Assembly: GCF_029714405.1 (NCBI RefSeq) | Contig: NZ_CP121650.1 | Span: 4,345,001-4,409,000, forward strand | Length of the DNA stretch: 64,000 nt | From: Bradyrhizobium sp. CB82 | Lineage (GTDB): Bacteria > Pseudomonadota > Alphaproteobacteria > Rhizobiales > Xanthobacteraceae | Reading direction: 5' to 3' | Shown: piece by piece, positions 44,034 through 53,712 of the stretch | How positions within the stretch are numbered: the first letter of the stretch is position 1 | Layout of the letters: every line of letters starts with the position of its first letter | Position numbers and translations under genes: made by a program | Notes under the pieces: generated by a model | Databases searched by the model: none | Told to the model about the DNA's origin: nothing | Seen by the model: the letters and a program-made list of their open reading frames with translations, nothing else

Positions 44034-45536
44034 ATGTCCGACGCCGTCAAGGTCGGTTTCGTTCCGTTTTCCGCAGTCCCGCGCGGCACGCTGGTGGCGT
44101 TCTGCGACGACGACTTGCGATTCGGCCCTGCGACCGCCAAGGCGCTGGGGGCAGCGGTGGATCTGGTGAAGCGGGCCGCCACGACGAGCCAGTTCAAGGG
44201 CAAGACCGGCGCGGCGCTCGACATCCTGGCTCCCGAGGGCCTGACCGCGAGCCGTCTGATTGTGATCGGCGCTGGCAAGACTTCGGCGCTGAAGCTGAAC
44301 GACTTTCTGAAGTTCGGTGGCGTGGCGGCCGGCAAGCTGAAGGCCGGCGCAAGCGCCATGACCATCATTGCCGAGGTGCCTGACGGGGCCATGACTGCGG
44401 AACAGACGGTGGCGATCGGCTCGGGCCTGCGGCTGCGCGCCTATAAATTCGATCGCTACAAGACAAAAAAGAAGGACGGCGAGGAGGGCGGTGCCCTGCG
44501 CGCCGACGTCGCGTTCGCTGTCGCCGACGTGGCTGCTGCGAAAAAGGCCTTCGCGCCGGCGGGTCACGTCGTCGACGGCGTGATCATTGCGCGCGATCTC
44601 GTCAACGAGCCGCCGAACGTGCTCTTTCCGGAGGAGTTCGCGCGGCGCGCGAGCCAGCTGCGCAAGCTCGGCGTCAAGGTCGAGGTGCTCGACGTCAAGG
44701 CGATGCACAAGCTCGGCATGGGCGCGCTGCTCGGCGTCGGTCAGGGCTCGGCGCGGCCGAGCCGCACCGTGCTCATGCGTTGGGACGGGGCCAGGAAAGG
44801 CGAGGCGCCGGTCGCCTTCGTCGGCAAGGGCGTCTGTTTCGACACCGGCGGCATCTCGATCAAGCCGGCCGGCAGCATGGAGGACATGAAGGGCGACATG
44901 GGGGGCGCGGCCTGCGTCGTCGGCCTGATGCACGCGCTCGCGGCGCGCAAGGCAAAGGTCAACGCGGTCGGCGCCATCGGCCTCGTCGAGAACATGCCCG
45001 ACGGCAACGCGCAGCGTCCGGGCGACATCGTCACTTCGATGTCGGGTCAGACCATCGAGATCATCAACACCGACGCCGAAGGGCGCCTCGTGCTCGCCGA
45101 CGTGCTCTGGTACGTCGCCAAGAAGGTGAAGCCGAAATTCATGGTGGATCTCGCAACGCTCACCGGCGCGATCATGGTCGCGCTCGGCACCGAGCATGCT
45201 GGCATGTTCTCCAACAATGACGAGCTAGCCGAACGTCTCCTGACGGCTGGCATCGAGAGCGGCGAGAAAGTCTGGCGTATGCCGCTCGGGCCCGAATACG
45301 ACAAGCTGATCGATTCCCAGTTCGCCGACATGAAGAACACCGGCGGCCGTCACGGCGGCTCGATCACGGCAGCGCAGTTCCTGCAGCGCTTCGTCGACGG
45401 TGTGCCCTGGGCGCATCTCGACATCGCCGGCACCGCCATGGGTGCGCCGAAGACCGACATCAACCAGAGCTGGGGCTCAGGCTATGGCGTGCGCCTGCTC
45501 GACCGTCTGGTCGCCGATCATTACGAGCGCAAATGA
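44034..45536 (+). CDS. pepA: Leucyl aminopeptidase
   Basis: 500 residues from the ATG at 44034 ([15 protein letters not shown]). The M17 signature [14 protein letters not shown] and the metal- and carbonate-binding segment [19 protein letters not shown] are complete. It is a hexameric two-metal aminopeptidase that removes N-terminal residues. The holC start overlaps its stop by four bases. Confidence 0.97.
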   Translation: MSDAVKVGFVPFSAVPRGTLVAFCDDDLRFGPATAKALGAAVDLVKRAATTSQFKGKTGAALDILAPEGLTASRLIVIGAGKTSALKLNDFLKFGGVAAGKLKAGASAMTIIAEVPDGAMTAEQTVAIGSGLRLRAYKFDRYKTKKKDGEEGGALRADVAFAVADVAAAKKAFAPAGHVVDGVIIARDLVNEPPNVLFPEEFARRASQLRKLGVKVEVLDVKAMHKLGMGALLGVGQGSARPSRTVLMRWDGARKGEAPVAFVGKGVCFDTGGISIKPAGSMEDMKGDMGGAACVVGLMHALAARKAKVNAVGAIGLVENMPDGNAQRPGDIVTSMSGQTIEIINTDAEGRLVLADVLWYVAKKVKPKFMVDLATLTGAIMVALGTEHAGMFSNNDELAERLLTAGIESGEKVWRMPLGPEYDKLIDSQFADMKNTGGRHGGSITAAQFLQRFVDGVPWAHLDIAGTAMGAPKTDINQSWGSGYGVRLLDRLVADHYERK

Positions 45537-45985
45537 CCGAAGTGCTGTTCTACCATCTGCAAAACATGACGGTGGAGAACGTCTTGCCGCCGCTGCTCGA
45601 GAAATCGCTCGAGCGCGGCTGGCGCGTGGTGGTGCAGTCGACCTCGGAGGAACGCGCCGATGCGCTCGACGCGCACTTGTGGACCTATCGCGACGATTCC
45701 TTCCTGCCGCACGCGACATGGCGGGTCGGCGACGCTACGGAGCAGCCGGTCGTGCTGGTGATCGGGGAGGACAACCCCAACGGCGCCAATGTCCGCTTTC
45801 TGATCGACAACGCCGTGCTGCCCCAGGATTCGGAGCGCTACGAGCGCATGGTGCTGCTGTTCAACGGCGACGATCCGGATGCGCTCGCGCTGGCGCGCAG
45901 CGCGTGGGCGGATTGCAAGACGCGCGGATTTGATGTCACCTATTGGCAGGCCGACGAGCGCGGCCGGTGGCAGCGGCGCAATTAG
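45533..45985 (+). CDS. holC: DNA polymerase III chi subunit
   Basis: 150 residues. [10 protein letters not shown] at the start, [19 protein letters not shown] at the end and the central [20 protein letters not shown] are typical of chi. Chi links the clamp loader to SSB on the lagging strand. The pepA-holC order is conserved across proteobacteria. Confidence 0.94.
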   Translation: MTEVLFYHLQNMTVENVLPPLLEKSLERGWRVVVQSTSEERADALDAHLWTYRDDSFLPHATWRVGDATEQPVVLVIGEDNPNGANVRFLIDNAVLPQDSERYERMVLLFNGDDPDALALARSAWADCKTRGFDVTYWQADERGRWQRRN

Positions 45986-46114
45986 TGGGCGCCTGCCAAT
46001 TAATGATAATTTGCGGCTTTTGGGGTAATGCTGGCCTCCAGCCACGGTCGTGCCGCAAAGTGATGTTGGGACAATCGTTTAGGGCTGGTCCTAACGCGGG
46101 GATTTGGGTTTATC

Positions 46115-46648
46115 GTGCGACATCAAAAGCTTCCTTCGACGCTCCTCCTGGCGTTGTGCGCGGTTGCGCCGCTGATCGCGGGCTGCTCCGGCGCGTCCGA
46201 CATGTTGTCGAGGGATGCCGAATGGTTCAACAGGCCGGCCCGGCTCTTCATCAAGAACATCTCGATCGAGTCCCCGCCGCTGACCCCCGACAAGCCGGTG
46301 ACGGCGGAGGACCTGGTCAGTGCCGATGGCGCCTGTCCGGGCATGGCGCCCGCGGGTGCGCCCGCTGACGCCAACGCCTCGACCGCCTCGCCGGCGCCAG
46401 CGGGCGGAACGGTCGCGCTCGGTCACACCGAATGCGACGTGGTGCGCGGTATCGGCGCGCCGAGCAACGTCAATCTCTCCAATGATGCCAGTGGCCGGCG
46501 CGTCGCCGTGATCACCTGGACGAGCGGTCCGCGTGCCGGCATCTACACCTTCACCGCAGGCCGCCTGTCCTCGATCGAGGGCAGCCCAGAGCCTGCGCCG
46601 ATGCCGAAGGCCGCCAAGCCGAAGGCGAAGAAGAAGCAGGCGACCTGA
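46115..46648 (+). CDS. Putative lipoprotein
   Basis: 177 residues, GTG start. The lipobox PLIAGCSGA predicts lipidation at about Cys24. The middle is Ala/Pro-rich; a small conserved domain at about 105-155 (GHTECDVVRGIGAPSNVNLS and GIYTFTAGRLSSIE) resembles the SmpA/OmlA-type fold of small envelope lipoproteins but is too diverged for a firm call. The C-terminus is Lys-rich (KAAKPKAKKKQAT). Function unknown. Confidence 0.7.
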   Translation: MRHQKLPSTLLLALCAVAPLIAGCSGASDMLSRDAEWFNRPARLFIKNISIESPPLTPDKPVTAEDLVSADGACPGMAPAGAPADANASTASPAPAGGTVALGHTECDVVRGIGAPSNVNLSNDASGRRVAVITWTSGPRAGIYTFTAGRLSSIEGSPEPAPMPKAAKPKAKKKQAT

Positions 46649-46849
46649 GCGGAAGCTTGAGTCGCGGGCAGGGCGCGGCGCCAAGCTTATGGATGCGCAA
46701 GCGACAGGCCTGGCCCTTGATAGTCCGCTTTATTTTCGGCCCGCGTCTGCCCGGTAGGGGCGTTGAATGGGACGTCCGCTGCGCGGGCCGGGCTCTACGC
46801 GCTCCGCTTGCCGATCAAGCCTGTGCTTTGTCGGATGGATCCTGACACA

Positions 46850-47824
46850 CTATAGATGCCGGTGCAGGAAGTCTCCAATCTCAGTCTCGATCCGCCGATG
46901 GACCGCCGCCCGGTCGACGCCGGGAGCATCCTTGCAGGCCGCGGGCGCTTCGGTCTCGAGCGCGTGAGAGCACGGGCCGAAGAATATGAAATGGCCGCCC
47001 GGTACCGTCTCTTGCCGCGGCGGATGGGGTAATGCCGCCGCGAGAGCGACGATGTTACCATCAGCCTGGAGATCGCTGCTTTCCGCACGATAGAGTAGCG
47101 TCGGCATGCCGACCGACGCCAGTCCGTCGCGATCGAACAAGGCGCCGAACGGCTCCAAGAGTACGAGGGCGTTTACGGTGAGCGCATCTGGCGATCTCTT
47201 GCCGACCGCGTTGGCCAAGGAGCCATCGGTCGGCACGCCGTCGCAAGCCTTCGGATCGTTGCCACGGTCTCGGCAATAGGCCGCGAGATGAGCCAGGCTG
47301 GGAGATGCCCCCGCCACGATCAGCGTGACGGCCCCACCGTAAGAAAATCCCATCATGCCAAGGCGGTTAGGATCGGCATGCACCCCGAAGCGTGGATCGG
47401 CCAACATGGCATCGAGCGCTCCGTGAATCTGGCGTGGTCGATCTTCGAGAGCTTCCCGAGGACGTTTCGATCCAGGATGAAACGGCGCGACCACGATAAA
47501 ACCTTCGCGCGCCATTGACGTGAGAAGAGCCGCATAAGGGAGCGAACTGCCTCCCGCTTTGATCGTTCCCCCTCCGCCATGCGAGAAAAGAACAACTGGA
47601 AAGCGCGGCCCGGCGGCGATGGGCGCATCGCGGGTCGCGGCAATTGAGAATGGCCCTTCCTGAAAGGGAAATTCGGTTGCGTCTATCGGATAAACAATCA
47701 ATGTATCGAACGGGACGATATCCTGCACCGCGATGCGCGTGATGCCTGCACGAAATCGCTGTGGATCGGCTTGTGCGGATGTGCCTGCGGCCAGAAATGC
47801 GAGCAGGAGAAACAAGGCACGCAT
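46850..47824 (-). CDS. Exported alpha/beta-hydrolase (dienelactone hydrolase-like)
   Basis: 324 residues from the ATG at 47824, giving a signal peptide (ALFLLLAFLAAGTSAQA). An oxyanion hole motif SHGGGGTIKAGGSS, the nucleophile elbow MGFSYGGAVTL and the C-terminal His in PGGHFIFFGPC form the hydrolase triad. Four cysteines late in the sequence may form disulphides. It resembles the platelet-activating-factor acetylhydrolase/dienelactone hydrolase group; substrate unknown. Base composition is somewhat lower in GC than its neighbours. Confidence 0.8.
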   Translation of the reverse strand: MRALFLLLAFLAAGTSAQADPQRFRAGITRIAVQDIVPFDTLIVYPIDATEFPFQEGPFSIAATRDAPIAAGPRFPVVLFSHGGGGTIKAGGSSLPYAALLTSMAREGFIVVAPFHPGSKRPREALEDRPRQIHGALDAMLADPRFGVHADPNRLGMMGFSYGGAVTLIVAGASPSLAHLAAYCRDRGNDPKACDGVPTDGSLANAVGKRSPDALTVNALVLLEPFGALFDRDGLASVGMPTLLYRAESSDLQADGNIVALAAALPHPPRQETVPGGHFIFFGPCSHALETEAPAACKDAPGVDRAAVHRRIETEIGDFLHRHL

Positions 47825-48003
47825 ATGCACCGCAATGCACCTGGGTATCTGATCGAGGTCCAGCGGTCGAAGTTCTGCATCGACCCACGTCATCGCGTCT
47901 GAGCCCCACACTCGCTACTGATACACCTTAGGTTGCCGAATAGTTCACGTAAAGCTCATGATGGGGTGTCAGGTATTTTATTACCGTCATGGCCTCTTGG
48001 CCG

Positions 48004-48031
48004 CCTTTGCATGGGGTTGTTTTTCAAATTT
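48004..48031 (+). repeat. 28-bp dispersed repeat, copy B
   Basis: Identical to 10822-10849. Here it is flanked by GGCCGCC (47999-48005) and GGCGGCC (48036-48042), inverted copies that would put the repeat in the loop of a hairpin. Copy A lacks these arms. Confidence 0.7.
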
Positions 48032-48069
48032 TGCTGGCGGCCTCGCTCGGCCGAGGCCGAGGACAGCCT

Positions 48070-49932
48070 CTAACCCGCCGCCTCATCATACTGCGCGCTG
48101 GCCTCGAGCCATTGCTCCTCGGCGCGCGCCAGGGCGTCGGCGGCATTGGCGCGTGCTTTCGATAGCTGCGCGGCCTGCCTGGGATCGCGGGTGAAGATGT
48201 CGGGCAGGGCGAGCGCGGTGTCGATCTTGGCGATGATCTCGCTGACGCGCGTGATCTCGGCCTCGGCCTCCGCGATGCGCTTCTTGAGCGGGCCGCGATT
48301 GTCCGATCGCGCCCGCTGCGGCTTCTCGGCTGGCGCGCTGCGCTCGCGCGGGCTGTCGTCCGCGCTCGCCGCCGACAGCACCACGCGGCGGTAGTCGTCG
48401 AGGTCGCCATCGTAGTTGGTTACCGTGCGGTCGGCGACCAGCCACAGCCGTTCCGCGCAGGCCTCGATCAGATAGCGGTCATGCGAGACCATGATGACGG
48501 CGCCGGGAAAGTCGTTGATCGCCTCCGCAAGCGCGGCGCGGCTGTCGATGTCGAGATGGTTGGTCGGCTCGTCCAGGATGATCATGTTGGGGCCGAAGAA
48601 GGTCGCAAGTCCCAGCAGCAGCCGCGCCTTCTCACCGCCCGACAGTTTGCCGGCCTTGGTGTCGGCCGCCTTGCCGGAAAAGCCGATCGCGCCGGCGCGC
48701 GCCCGCACCTTGGCCTCGGGCGCATCGCCCATCAGCTTGCGGACGTGGTCGTAGGCGGAGGCATCCTCGTTCAGTTCGTCGAGCTGGTGCTGCGCGAAAT
48801 AAGCGATCGACAATTTGTCGGCGCGCGTGACCCGGCCAGAGAACGGCGCGAGCTTGCCTGCGAGCAGCTTCACCAGCGTCGACTTGCCGTTGCCGTTGGC
48901 ACCCAAGAGCGCGATGCGGTCGTCATGGTCGATCCGCAGGGTGACGCGGCTCAGCACGGGCGTCGCCGGATCATAGCCGACGGAGACGTTGTCGACGGCG
49001 ATGATCGGCGGCGACAGCGTCTTCTCGGGCGGCGGGAAGCTGATCTCGTGCACGTCCTGTGTCACCAGCGCCGTGATCGGCTTCAGCCGCTCCAGCATCT
49101 TGACGCGCGACTGGGCCTGGCGCGCTTTCGAGGCCTTGGCCTTGAAGCGGTCGACGAAGGCTTGCAGGCGTGCGCGCTCGGCCTCCTGGCGCTTGACCTG
49201 CTTGGCATCGAGCAATTCGCGCGCGGCGCGCTGCTCCTCGAAGGAGGAATAACTGCCGCGATAGAGCGTCAGCTTGCCGCGATCCAGATGCAGGATCTGG
49301 TCGACCGAGCTCTCCAGGAGATCGCGGTCGTGGCTGATCACGATCACGGTGCGCGGATAGTGGGCGAGGTGATCCTCCAGCCACAGCGTGCCTTCGAGGT
49401 CGAGATAGTTGGTGGGTTCGTCGAGCAGCAGCAGGTCGGGGGCTGCGAACAGCGTCGCGGCGAGCGCCACGCGCATGCGCCAGCCGCCGGAGAACTCCGA
49501 GCAGGCGCGCAACTGGTTCGCAGCCGAGAAACCAAGACCGCTGAGAATCGCAGCCGCGCGGGCAGGGGCTGAATGCGCATCGATGTCGACGAGCCGGGTC
49601 TGGATCTCCGCGATGCGATGCGGGTCGTGCGCGGTCTCGGCCTCACGCAACAGCCCGTCGCGCTCGAGGTCGGCCCTGAGCACCACCTCGATCAGGCTTT
49701 CCGGCCCGTCAGGCGCTTCCTGCGCGAGGCTGCCGATGTGCCAGCGCGGCGGCAGCGTGACCGAGCCGTGCTCGGCGGCGAGCTCGCCGCGGATCACCTT
49801 GAACAGCGTCGACTTGCCCGTGCCGTTGCGTCCCACAAGGCCGACGCGCGAGCCGGGTGTGATCTGCACGGAGCTTTGGTCGATCAGGAGGCGTCCGGCG
49901 AGGCGGACCGAAAGGTCGGTGACGGTGAGCAT
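48070..49932 (-). CDS. ABC-F family ATPase
   Basis: 620 residues with two ABC domains and no membrane helices. Domain 1 has GRNGTGKSTL, FSGGWRMRVALA and LLLDEPTNYLDLEG. An interdomain linker (about 240-310) is rich in Lys, Arg and Gln. Domain 2 has GANGNGKSTLVK, LSGGEKARLLLG and ILDEPTNHLDIDS. A basic/coiled-coil tail follows. The family binds the ribosome and helps resolve stalled translation; this one is nearest the YheS/Uup types. Not a transporter. Confidence 0.94.
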   Translation of the reverse strand: MLTVTDLSVRLAGRLLIDQSSVQITPGSRVGLVGRNGTGKSTLFKVIRGELAAEHGSVTLPPRWHIGSLAQEAPDGPESLIEVVLRADLERDGLLREAETAHDPHRIAEIQTRLVDIDAHSAPARAAAILSGLGFSAANQLRACSEFSGGWRMRVALAATLFAAPDLLLLDEPTNYLDLEGTLWLEDHLAHYPRTVIVISHDRDLLESSVDQILHLDRGKLTLYRGSYSSFEEQRAARELLDAKQVKRQEAERARLQAFVDRFKAKASKARQAQSRVKMLERLKPITALVTQDVHEISFPPPEKTLSPPIIAVDNVSVGYDPATPVLSRVTLRIDHDDRIALLGANGNGKSTLVKLLAGKLAPFSGRVTRADKLSIAYFAQHQLDELNEDASAYDHVRKLMGDAPEAKVRARAGAIGFSGKAADTKAGKLSGGEKARLLLGLATFFGPNMIILDEPTNHLDIDSRAALAEAINDFPGAVIMVSHDRYLIEACAERLWLVADRTVTNYDGDLDDYRRVVLSAASADDSPRERSAPAEKPQRARSDNRGPLKKRIAEAEAEITRVSEIIAKIDTALALPDIFTRDPRQAAQLSKARANAADALARAEEQWLEASAQYDEAAG

Positions 49933-49980
49933 GCGGCCTTGTCACCGCAGCGCGAGGCAAACGCAACCCCGTTGTTGTTC

Positions 49981-50163
49981 CTAATTCTGGGAATCGCGAT
50001 CGCGATCCCGCTTGCGTAGCTCGTTCACGAGATGCTCGAGATAGGTCGGAAGCCGCGGCTCGGGCCGAAGGCTCTGCTGGAGCCGCTCGCCGATGGCGTC
50101 GCAGATCGATCGGCTGGTCCGTCGGTCCATCTGTTCGCTGTCATTGACGAATGGGCGAGGCAT
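49981..50163 (-). CDS. Small hydrophilic hypothetical protein
   Basis: 60 residues from the ATG at 50163 with GGAAC upstream. SRSICDAIGERLQQSLRPEP and RLPTYLEHLVNELRKRDRDR are helical and charged. I recall similar short proteins in Bradyrhizobium next to ABC-F genes. No domain recognised. Confidence 0.6.
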   Translation of the reverse strand: MPRPFVNDSEQMDRRTSRSICDAIGERLQQSLRPEPRLPTYLEHLVNELRKRDRDRDSQN

Positions 50164-50290
50164 CACGGGGTTCCATTGTGAAGAGCAACGACACCCTACC
50201 AAGTCCCTGACGGCGAAATAGTTTCGGTCCCCTGGGGACCGCCTGTCATTCTCGTAAAAATTGTATGAGCGCGGCGATGTGCGCGCAAGG

Positions 50291-50317
50291 CAAAGCCCCG
50301 GCGGGGGACGCCGGGGC
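50291..50317 (-). terminator. Rho-independent terminator of the Trp/His/Gly-rich gene
   Basis: AAGCCCCGGCG (50291-50301) and CGCCGGGGCTT (50307-50317) form a perfect 11-bp stem with a 5-base loop, followed on the minus strand by TTGCC. It lies 36 bases past the stop at 50353. Confidence 0.75.
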
Positions 50318-50352
50318 TTCTTCTGGTCGTTCTCCTGGAAGGTGCTGACGGC

Positions 50353-50607
50353 TCAGTAGCAGCGGTTCACCAGCCGCCAGCGGGGTCCCCAGGGGGTCGG
50401 GACCAGCTGGCGCACATAGCAGCCGCCATAGCCGTAAGAGACGGGGCCACCGACATAGAAGCGCGGCGCGCCCCAGCCCCAGCCATGGTGCCAGCCGCCA
50501 TGCCAGCCACCCCAGCCGCCGTGCCAATGGGCTGAGGCAGAGGTCGGAGCCAGCGCGGCACCCAGCGCGACCGCGGCGACTGCAGCAAGCGAAAGTTTCC
50601 TCAACAT
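50353..50607 (-). CDS. Small exported Gly/His/Trp-rich protein
   Basis: 84 residues. A signal peptide ends APTSASA near residue 26. The mature part opens HWHGGWGGWHGGWHHGWGWG, a run of Trp, Gly and His, then a Tyr/Gly-rich stretch and a conserved end (VRQLVPTPWGPRWRLVNRCY) with two cysteines. Such proteins are common in Bradyrhizobium; metal binding or matrix roles are guesses. The 285-base gap upstream to ndk holds no gene. Confidence 0.8.
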   Translation of the reverse strand: MLRKLSLAAVAAVALGAALAPTSASAHWHGGWGGWHGGWHHGWGWGAPRFYVGGPVSYGYGGCYVRQLVPTPWGPRWRLVNRCY

Positions 50608-50892
50608 AGTGTTCTCCTCAAAACTGCCGGCGCGGGCCTGCGCGTCGATGGAATGGCCGCCGAAACGTCTCTTGAAGGGCAGAACGCGTCTCGATGGGGC
50701 CGACCTTAAGCCCGCGATCCTGAACCGGGAGCTGAACGGGCGTTGCAGATTGGGTTCATCTCGGTGAAATTATCGTAATCCCCCCGCGGCGATCCGCCCG
50801 TGAGGCGTTTGGCCGGTCGCTTGCCGTTCGCCGATAGCGCCGATATAAGCCCGGCAACTCCAAATCACCCCCTTCTTCTCAAGGACAGAACC

Positions 50893-51315
50893 ATGGCGAT
50901 TGAACGTACCTTCTCGATCATCAAGCCCGACGCGACCGAGCGTAACCTGACCGGCGCGGTCAACGCCGTGATCGAAAAGGCCGGCCTGCGCATCGTCGCG
51001 CAGAAGCGCATCCGCATGACCAAGGGCCAGGCCGAGACCTTCTACGCCGTGCACAAGGCCCGTCCGTTCTTCGGCGAACTCGTCGAGTTCATGACCTCCG
51101 GCCCCGTGGTCGTGCAGGTGTTGGAAGGCGAGGGCGCGATCGCCAAGTACCGCGACGTGATGGGCGCGACCGACCCCTCGAAGGCTGCCGACGGCACCAT
51201 CCGCAAGCTCTATGCCAAGTCGATCGGCGAGAACTCGGTGCATGGCTCCGACGCCCCGGAGACGGCCGTGATCGAGATCGCCCAGTTCTTCTCCGGCAAC
51301 GAGATCGTCGGCTGA
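50893..51315 (+). CDS. ndk: Nucleoside diphosphate kinase
   Basis: 140 residues from the ATG at 50893 ([18 protein letters not shown]). The phospho-accepting His is in NSVHGSDA and the C-terminal [15 protein letters not shown] is typical. It equalises nucleoside triphosphate pools with ATP. The next gene starts 15 bases on. Confidence 0.98.
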   Translation: MAIERTFSIIKPDATERNLTGAVNAVIEKAGLRIVAQKRIRMTKGQAETFYAVHKARPFFGELVEFMTSGPVVVQVLEGEGAIAKYRDVMGATDPSKAADGTIRKLYAKSIGENSVHGSDAPETAVIEIAQFFSGNEIVG

Positions 51316-51330
51316 TCGGAAGGACGCATT

Positions 51331-52191
51331 GTGAACTGGCTCTGGCAGATCTTCGATCCCGCCACGCTCGGGTCGTTCTTCACCCAGTTCCGCAATGAAA
51401 TGGCCGAGCCGTCTTTCTGGGTCGCAGTCGGCAAGATCATCTGGATCAACATCCTGCTCTCCGGCGACAACGCGCTGGTGATCGCACTTGCATGCCGCGG
51501 GCTGAAGCCGCGGCATCAGCTCTGGGGCATGGTGTTTGGCGCCGGCGCCGCGGTGCTGCTGCGCATCATCTTCACGGGCGTTGTCGCGAGCCTGATGGCG
51601 CTGCCGTACCTCAAGCTGGTCGGTGGCCTCGCATTGATCGTGATCGCCGCCAAGCTCCTGGTGCCGGAAAACGAGGACGAGGACGACGTCGCCTCGGCCT
51701 CGCATCTGTGGCAGGCGGTGCAAATCGTCGTTGTCGCCGACATCATCATGAGTCTCGACAACGTGATCGCGGTCGCGGCCGCCGCCAATGGCAGCGTGCC
51801 GCTGCTGGTGCTCGGCCTTGCGATCAGCGTTCCGTTGATCGTCGCCGGTGCCGCGCTGATCATGGCGCTGCTGTCAAAGCTGCCGATCCTGGTCTGGGCC
51901 GGCGCGGCGCTGCTCGGCTGGATCGCCGGCGAAGTGATCGCCACCGATCCGGGCGTCGAGCCGAAGCTGCATGCGCTGTCCGACGGTCCGTTCGGCGCAT
52001 CGCTGGATTCGGTGCTCGCAAGCTTGCGCATCCCGCCGCAATTTGCCCATGGCGGAGCTGGCGCCGAATATCTCTGCGCCGTGCTCGGCGTCATCGTCGT
52101 GCTGGTCATCGGCTATATCTGGCGCCGACGCAGCCTGCATGTTGCCGCGCTCGAAGCCTCCGAGCGTCACGCCAAGGTGTCGGCCGAGTAA
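51331..52191 (+). CDS. TerC family membrane protein (YjbE type)
   Basis: 286 residues, GTG start. LLSGDNALVIALACRGL and the repeated VADIIMSLDNVIAVAAAA are the two TerC metal-site motifs with conserved Asp and Asn. About seven helices. Family members are linked to manganese export or to metal loading of exported enzymes. The 60-residue stretch at 205-245 before the last helix is hydrophilic and longer than in YjbE. Convergent with ppx, 3 bases between stops. Confidence 0.85.
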   Translation: MNWLWQIFDPATLGSFFTQFRNEMAEPSFWVAVGKIIWINILLSGDNALVIALACRGLKPRHQLWGMVFGAGAAVLLRIIFTGVVASLMALPYLKLVGGLALIVIAAKLLVPENEDEDDVASASHLWQAVQIVVVADIIMSLDNVIAVAAAANGSVPLLVLGLAISVPLIVAGAALIMALLSKLPILVWAGAALLGWIAGEVIATDPGVEPKLHALSDGPFGASLDSVLASLRIPPQFAHGGAGAEYLCAVLGVIVVLVIGYIWRRRSLHVAALEASERHAKVSAE

Positions 52192-52194
52192 ACT

Positions 52195-53697
52195 CTAGCG
52201 CCTTACGATCGAGCCGGAGCGGCCGACCAGACGGGCGAGCTGCTTGAAGCGGCCGCCGACGCGGTCGGCGACGAGATCGCCGAGGCGGTGCTCGAACACC
52301 AGCATCAGCTTGCGGCTGCCGCTTCGGAAATGCGTAGCCGTCAGCACGCCCGGACGCGCCGCAGAGATCAGATGCGCGACGCGGAACGCCGCCCCCAGAA
52401 GGCGCGCGCGCTCGAGCTGGGCGGGCGAGAGCAGTTCCTGCATCGTCACCGGCGGCTGGTTCTCGTCACTCAGACCGGCATATCGATAGAACACCGACAG
52501 GCCGACGAAGGCGCGGCCTTCGTGGCTGACTGCGCCGAAGTTGCCGTTGACTACGAGGCTCAGCGTCTGCTCGCCGCGGTGGTCGGGATGAACGCGCCAG
52601 CCGATATCGGAGAGCAGGCACGCAGTGTGGCGCAGCCTGCGATCCTCTTCGGTCTCGCGCAGCTTCACCACGCGGACGAAGCGGTCGGTCCATTCCATCA
52701 ACTCGCGGGCATGGCGCGCCGAACGTGACATCAGCTGGTTGAGCTCTTCCGCGGCGCAGATCAATCCGTCCTTGGCGCGCTCGGCTTCCGACAGCTTCTC
52801 GTGCAGCAGGCCTTCGCGCACGCCGAAGGTCGAAAACACGATCGTCTTCGGCCGTGCGACGCGGATGATGTGCTCGAGCACCAGCGCGGCATAGGTGAGG
52901 AGGGGGCGCCGCGCGTCGGCGACCACTTCGATGTCGGCCAGCATGTTGGACGCAGCCAGGCGCCGCAGGCGTCGCGCAAAATCCAGCGCATCCGCCGCCG
53001 GTATCGAATAGCCGTGCATTACCTGGAGCGGATAGCCGCTCTGGATGATGTGGATGCGGGCAAGCGCGCGCCATGTGCCGCCGACCGCATAGAAGGTTCG
53101 GCCGCGCCCGGCCTTGAGCTGCGCTACGGCGTCGAGCTCCTCGCGGACGATGCGGTCGGCGCGCTTCAACGATTTGTGCGCGAGATCCTGCAGGGCGAGT
53201 CCGCCGAGCGGCAGCGTCACGCCGCTGCGGACGCTGTTGCGGTGGACCTCGACGAGCTCAAGCGAGCCGCCGCCGAGATCTCCGACAATGCCGTCGGGAT
53301 GATGGATGCCGGAGATGACGCCGAGCGCCGAGAGTCGCGCCTCGCGCGGGCCCGACAGGATCTCGATCTTTACCGCACAGATGCGCTCCGCCTTGGCGAT
53401 GAAGTCGGGGCCGTTGGAGGCGTCGCGGCACGCGGCGGTCGCGATCGCAAAGACGCGCCCGACCTGCATCACGCGACACAGCGCCCGAAATCGCTTCAGC
53501 GAAGTCAGCGCCTTGTCGACCGCGTCCGGCGCAAGCAGACCGGTGCTCTGCACCTCCCGGCCGAGGCCGCAGAGCGTCTTCTCGTTGAAGATCGGAATGA
53601 GGCTGCGCGCGAGCGCCTCGTAGACGACGAGACGGACCGAGTTGGAGCCGATATCGATCACCGCGACGCTTGCGCCACGTTTGCGCGGCCGTGTCAC
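52195..53697 (-). CDS. ppx: Exopolyphosphatase (Ppx/GppA)
   Basis: 500 residues. The phosphate-1 loop VAVIDIGSNSVRLVVYEAL is followed by VGDLGGGSLELVEV (phosphate-2), then an HD-like C-terminal domain. It cleaves terminal phosphates of polyphosphate, or pppGpp. It lies 15 bases after the ppk stop on the same strand, so synthesis and breakdown of polyphosphate are co-transcribed. Confidence 0.95.
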   Translation of the reverse strand: MTRPRKRGASVAVIDIGSNSVRLVVYEALARSLIPIFNEKTLCGLGREVQSTGLLAPDAVDKALTSLKRFRALCRVMQVGRVFAIATAACRDASNGPDFIAKAERICAVKIEILSGPREARLSALGVISGIHHPDGIVGDLGGGSLELVEVHRNSVRSGVTLPLGGLALQDLAHKSLKRADRIVREELDAVAQLKAGRGRTFYAVGGTWRALARIHIIQSGYPLQVMHGYSIPAADALDFARRLRRLAASNMLADIEVVADARRPLLTYAALVLEHIIRVARPKTIVFSTFGVREGLLHEKLSEAERAKDGLICAAEELNQLMSRSARHARELMEWTDRFVRVVKLRETEEDRRLRHTACLLSDIGWRVHPDHRGEQTLSLVVNGNFGAVSHEGRAFVGLSVFYRYAGLSDENQPPVTMQELLSPAQLERARLLGAAFRVAHLISAARPGVLTATHFRSGSRKLMLVFEHRLGDLVADRVGGRFKQLARLVGRSGSIVRR

Positions 53698-53712
53698 GGC
53701 AACAATCTCCGG

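Noticed and set aside
46850..47824. Horizontal transfer of the esterase gene because of lower GC
   Set aside because: The difference in composition is modest, there are no mobile-element remnants or repeats at both ends, and the signal peptide and triad are intact. Not enough to claim transfer.
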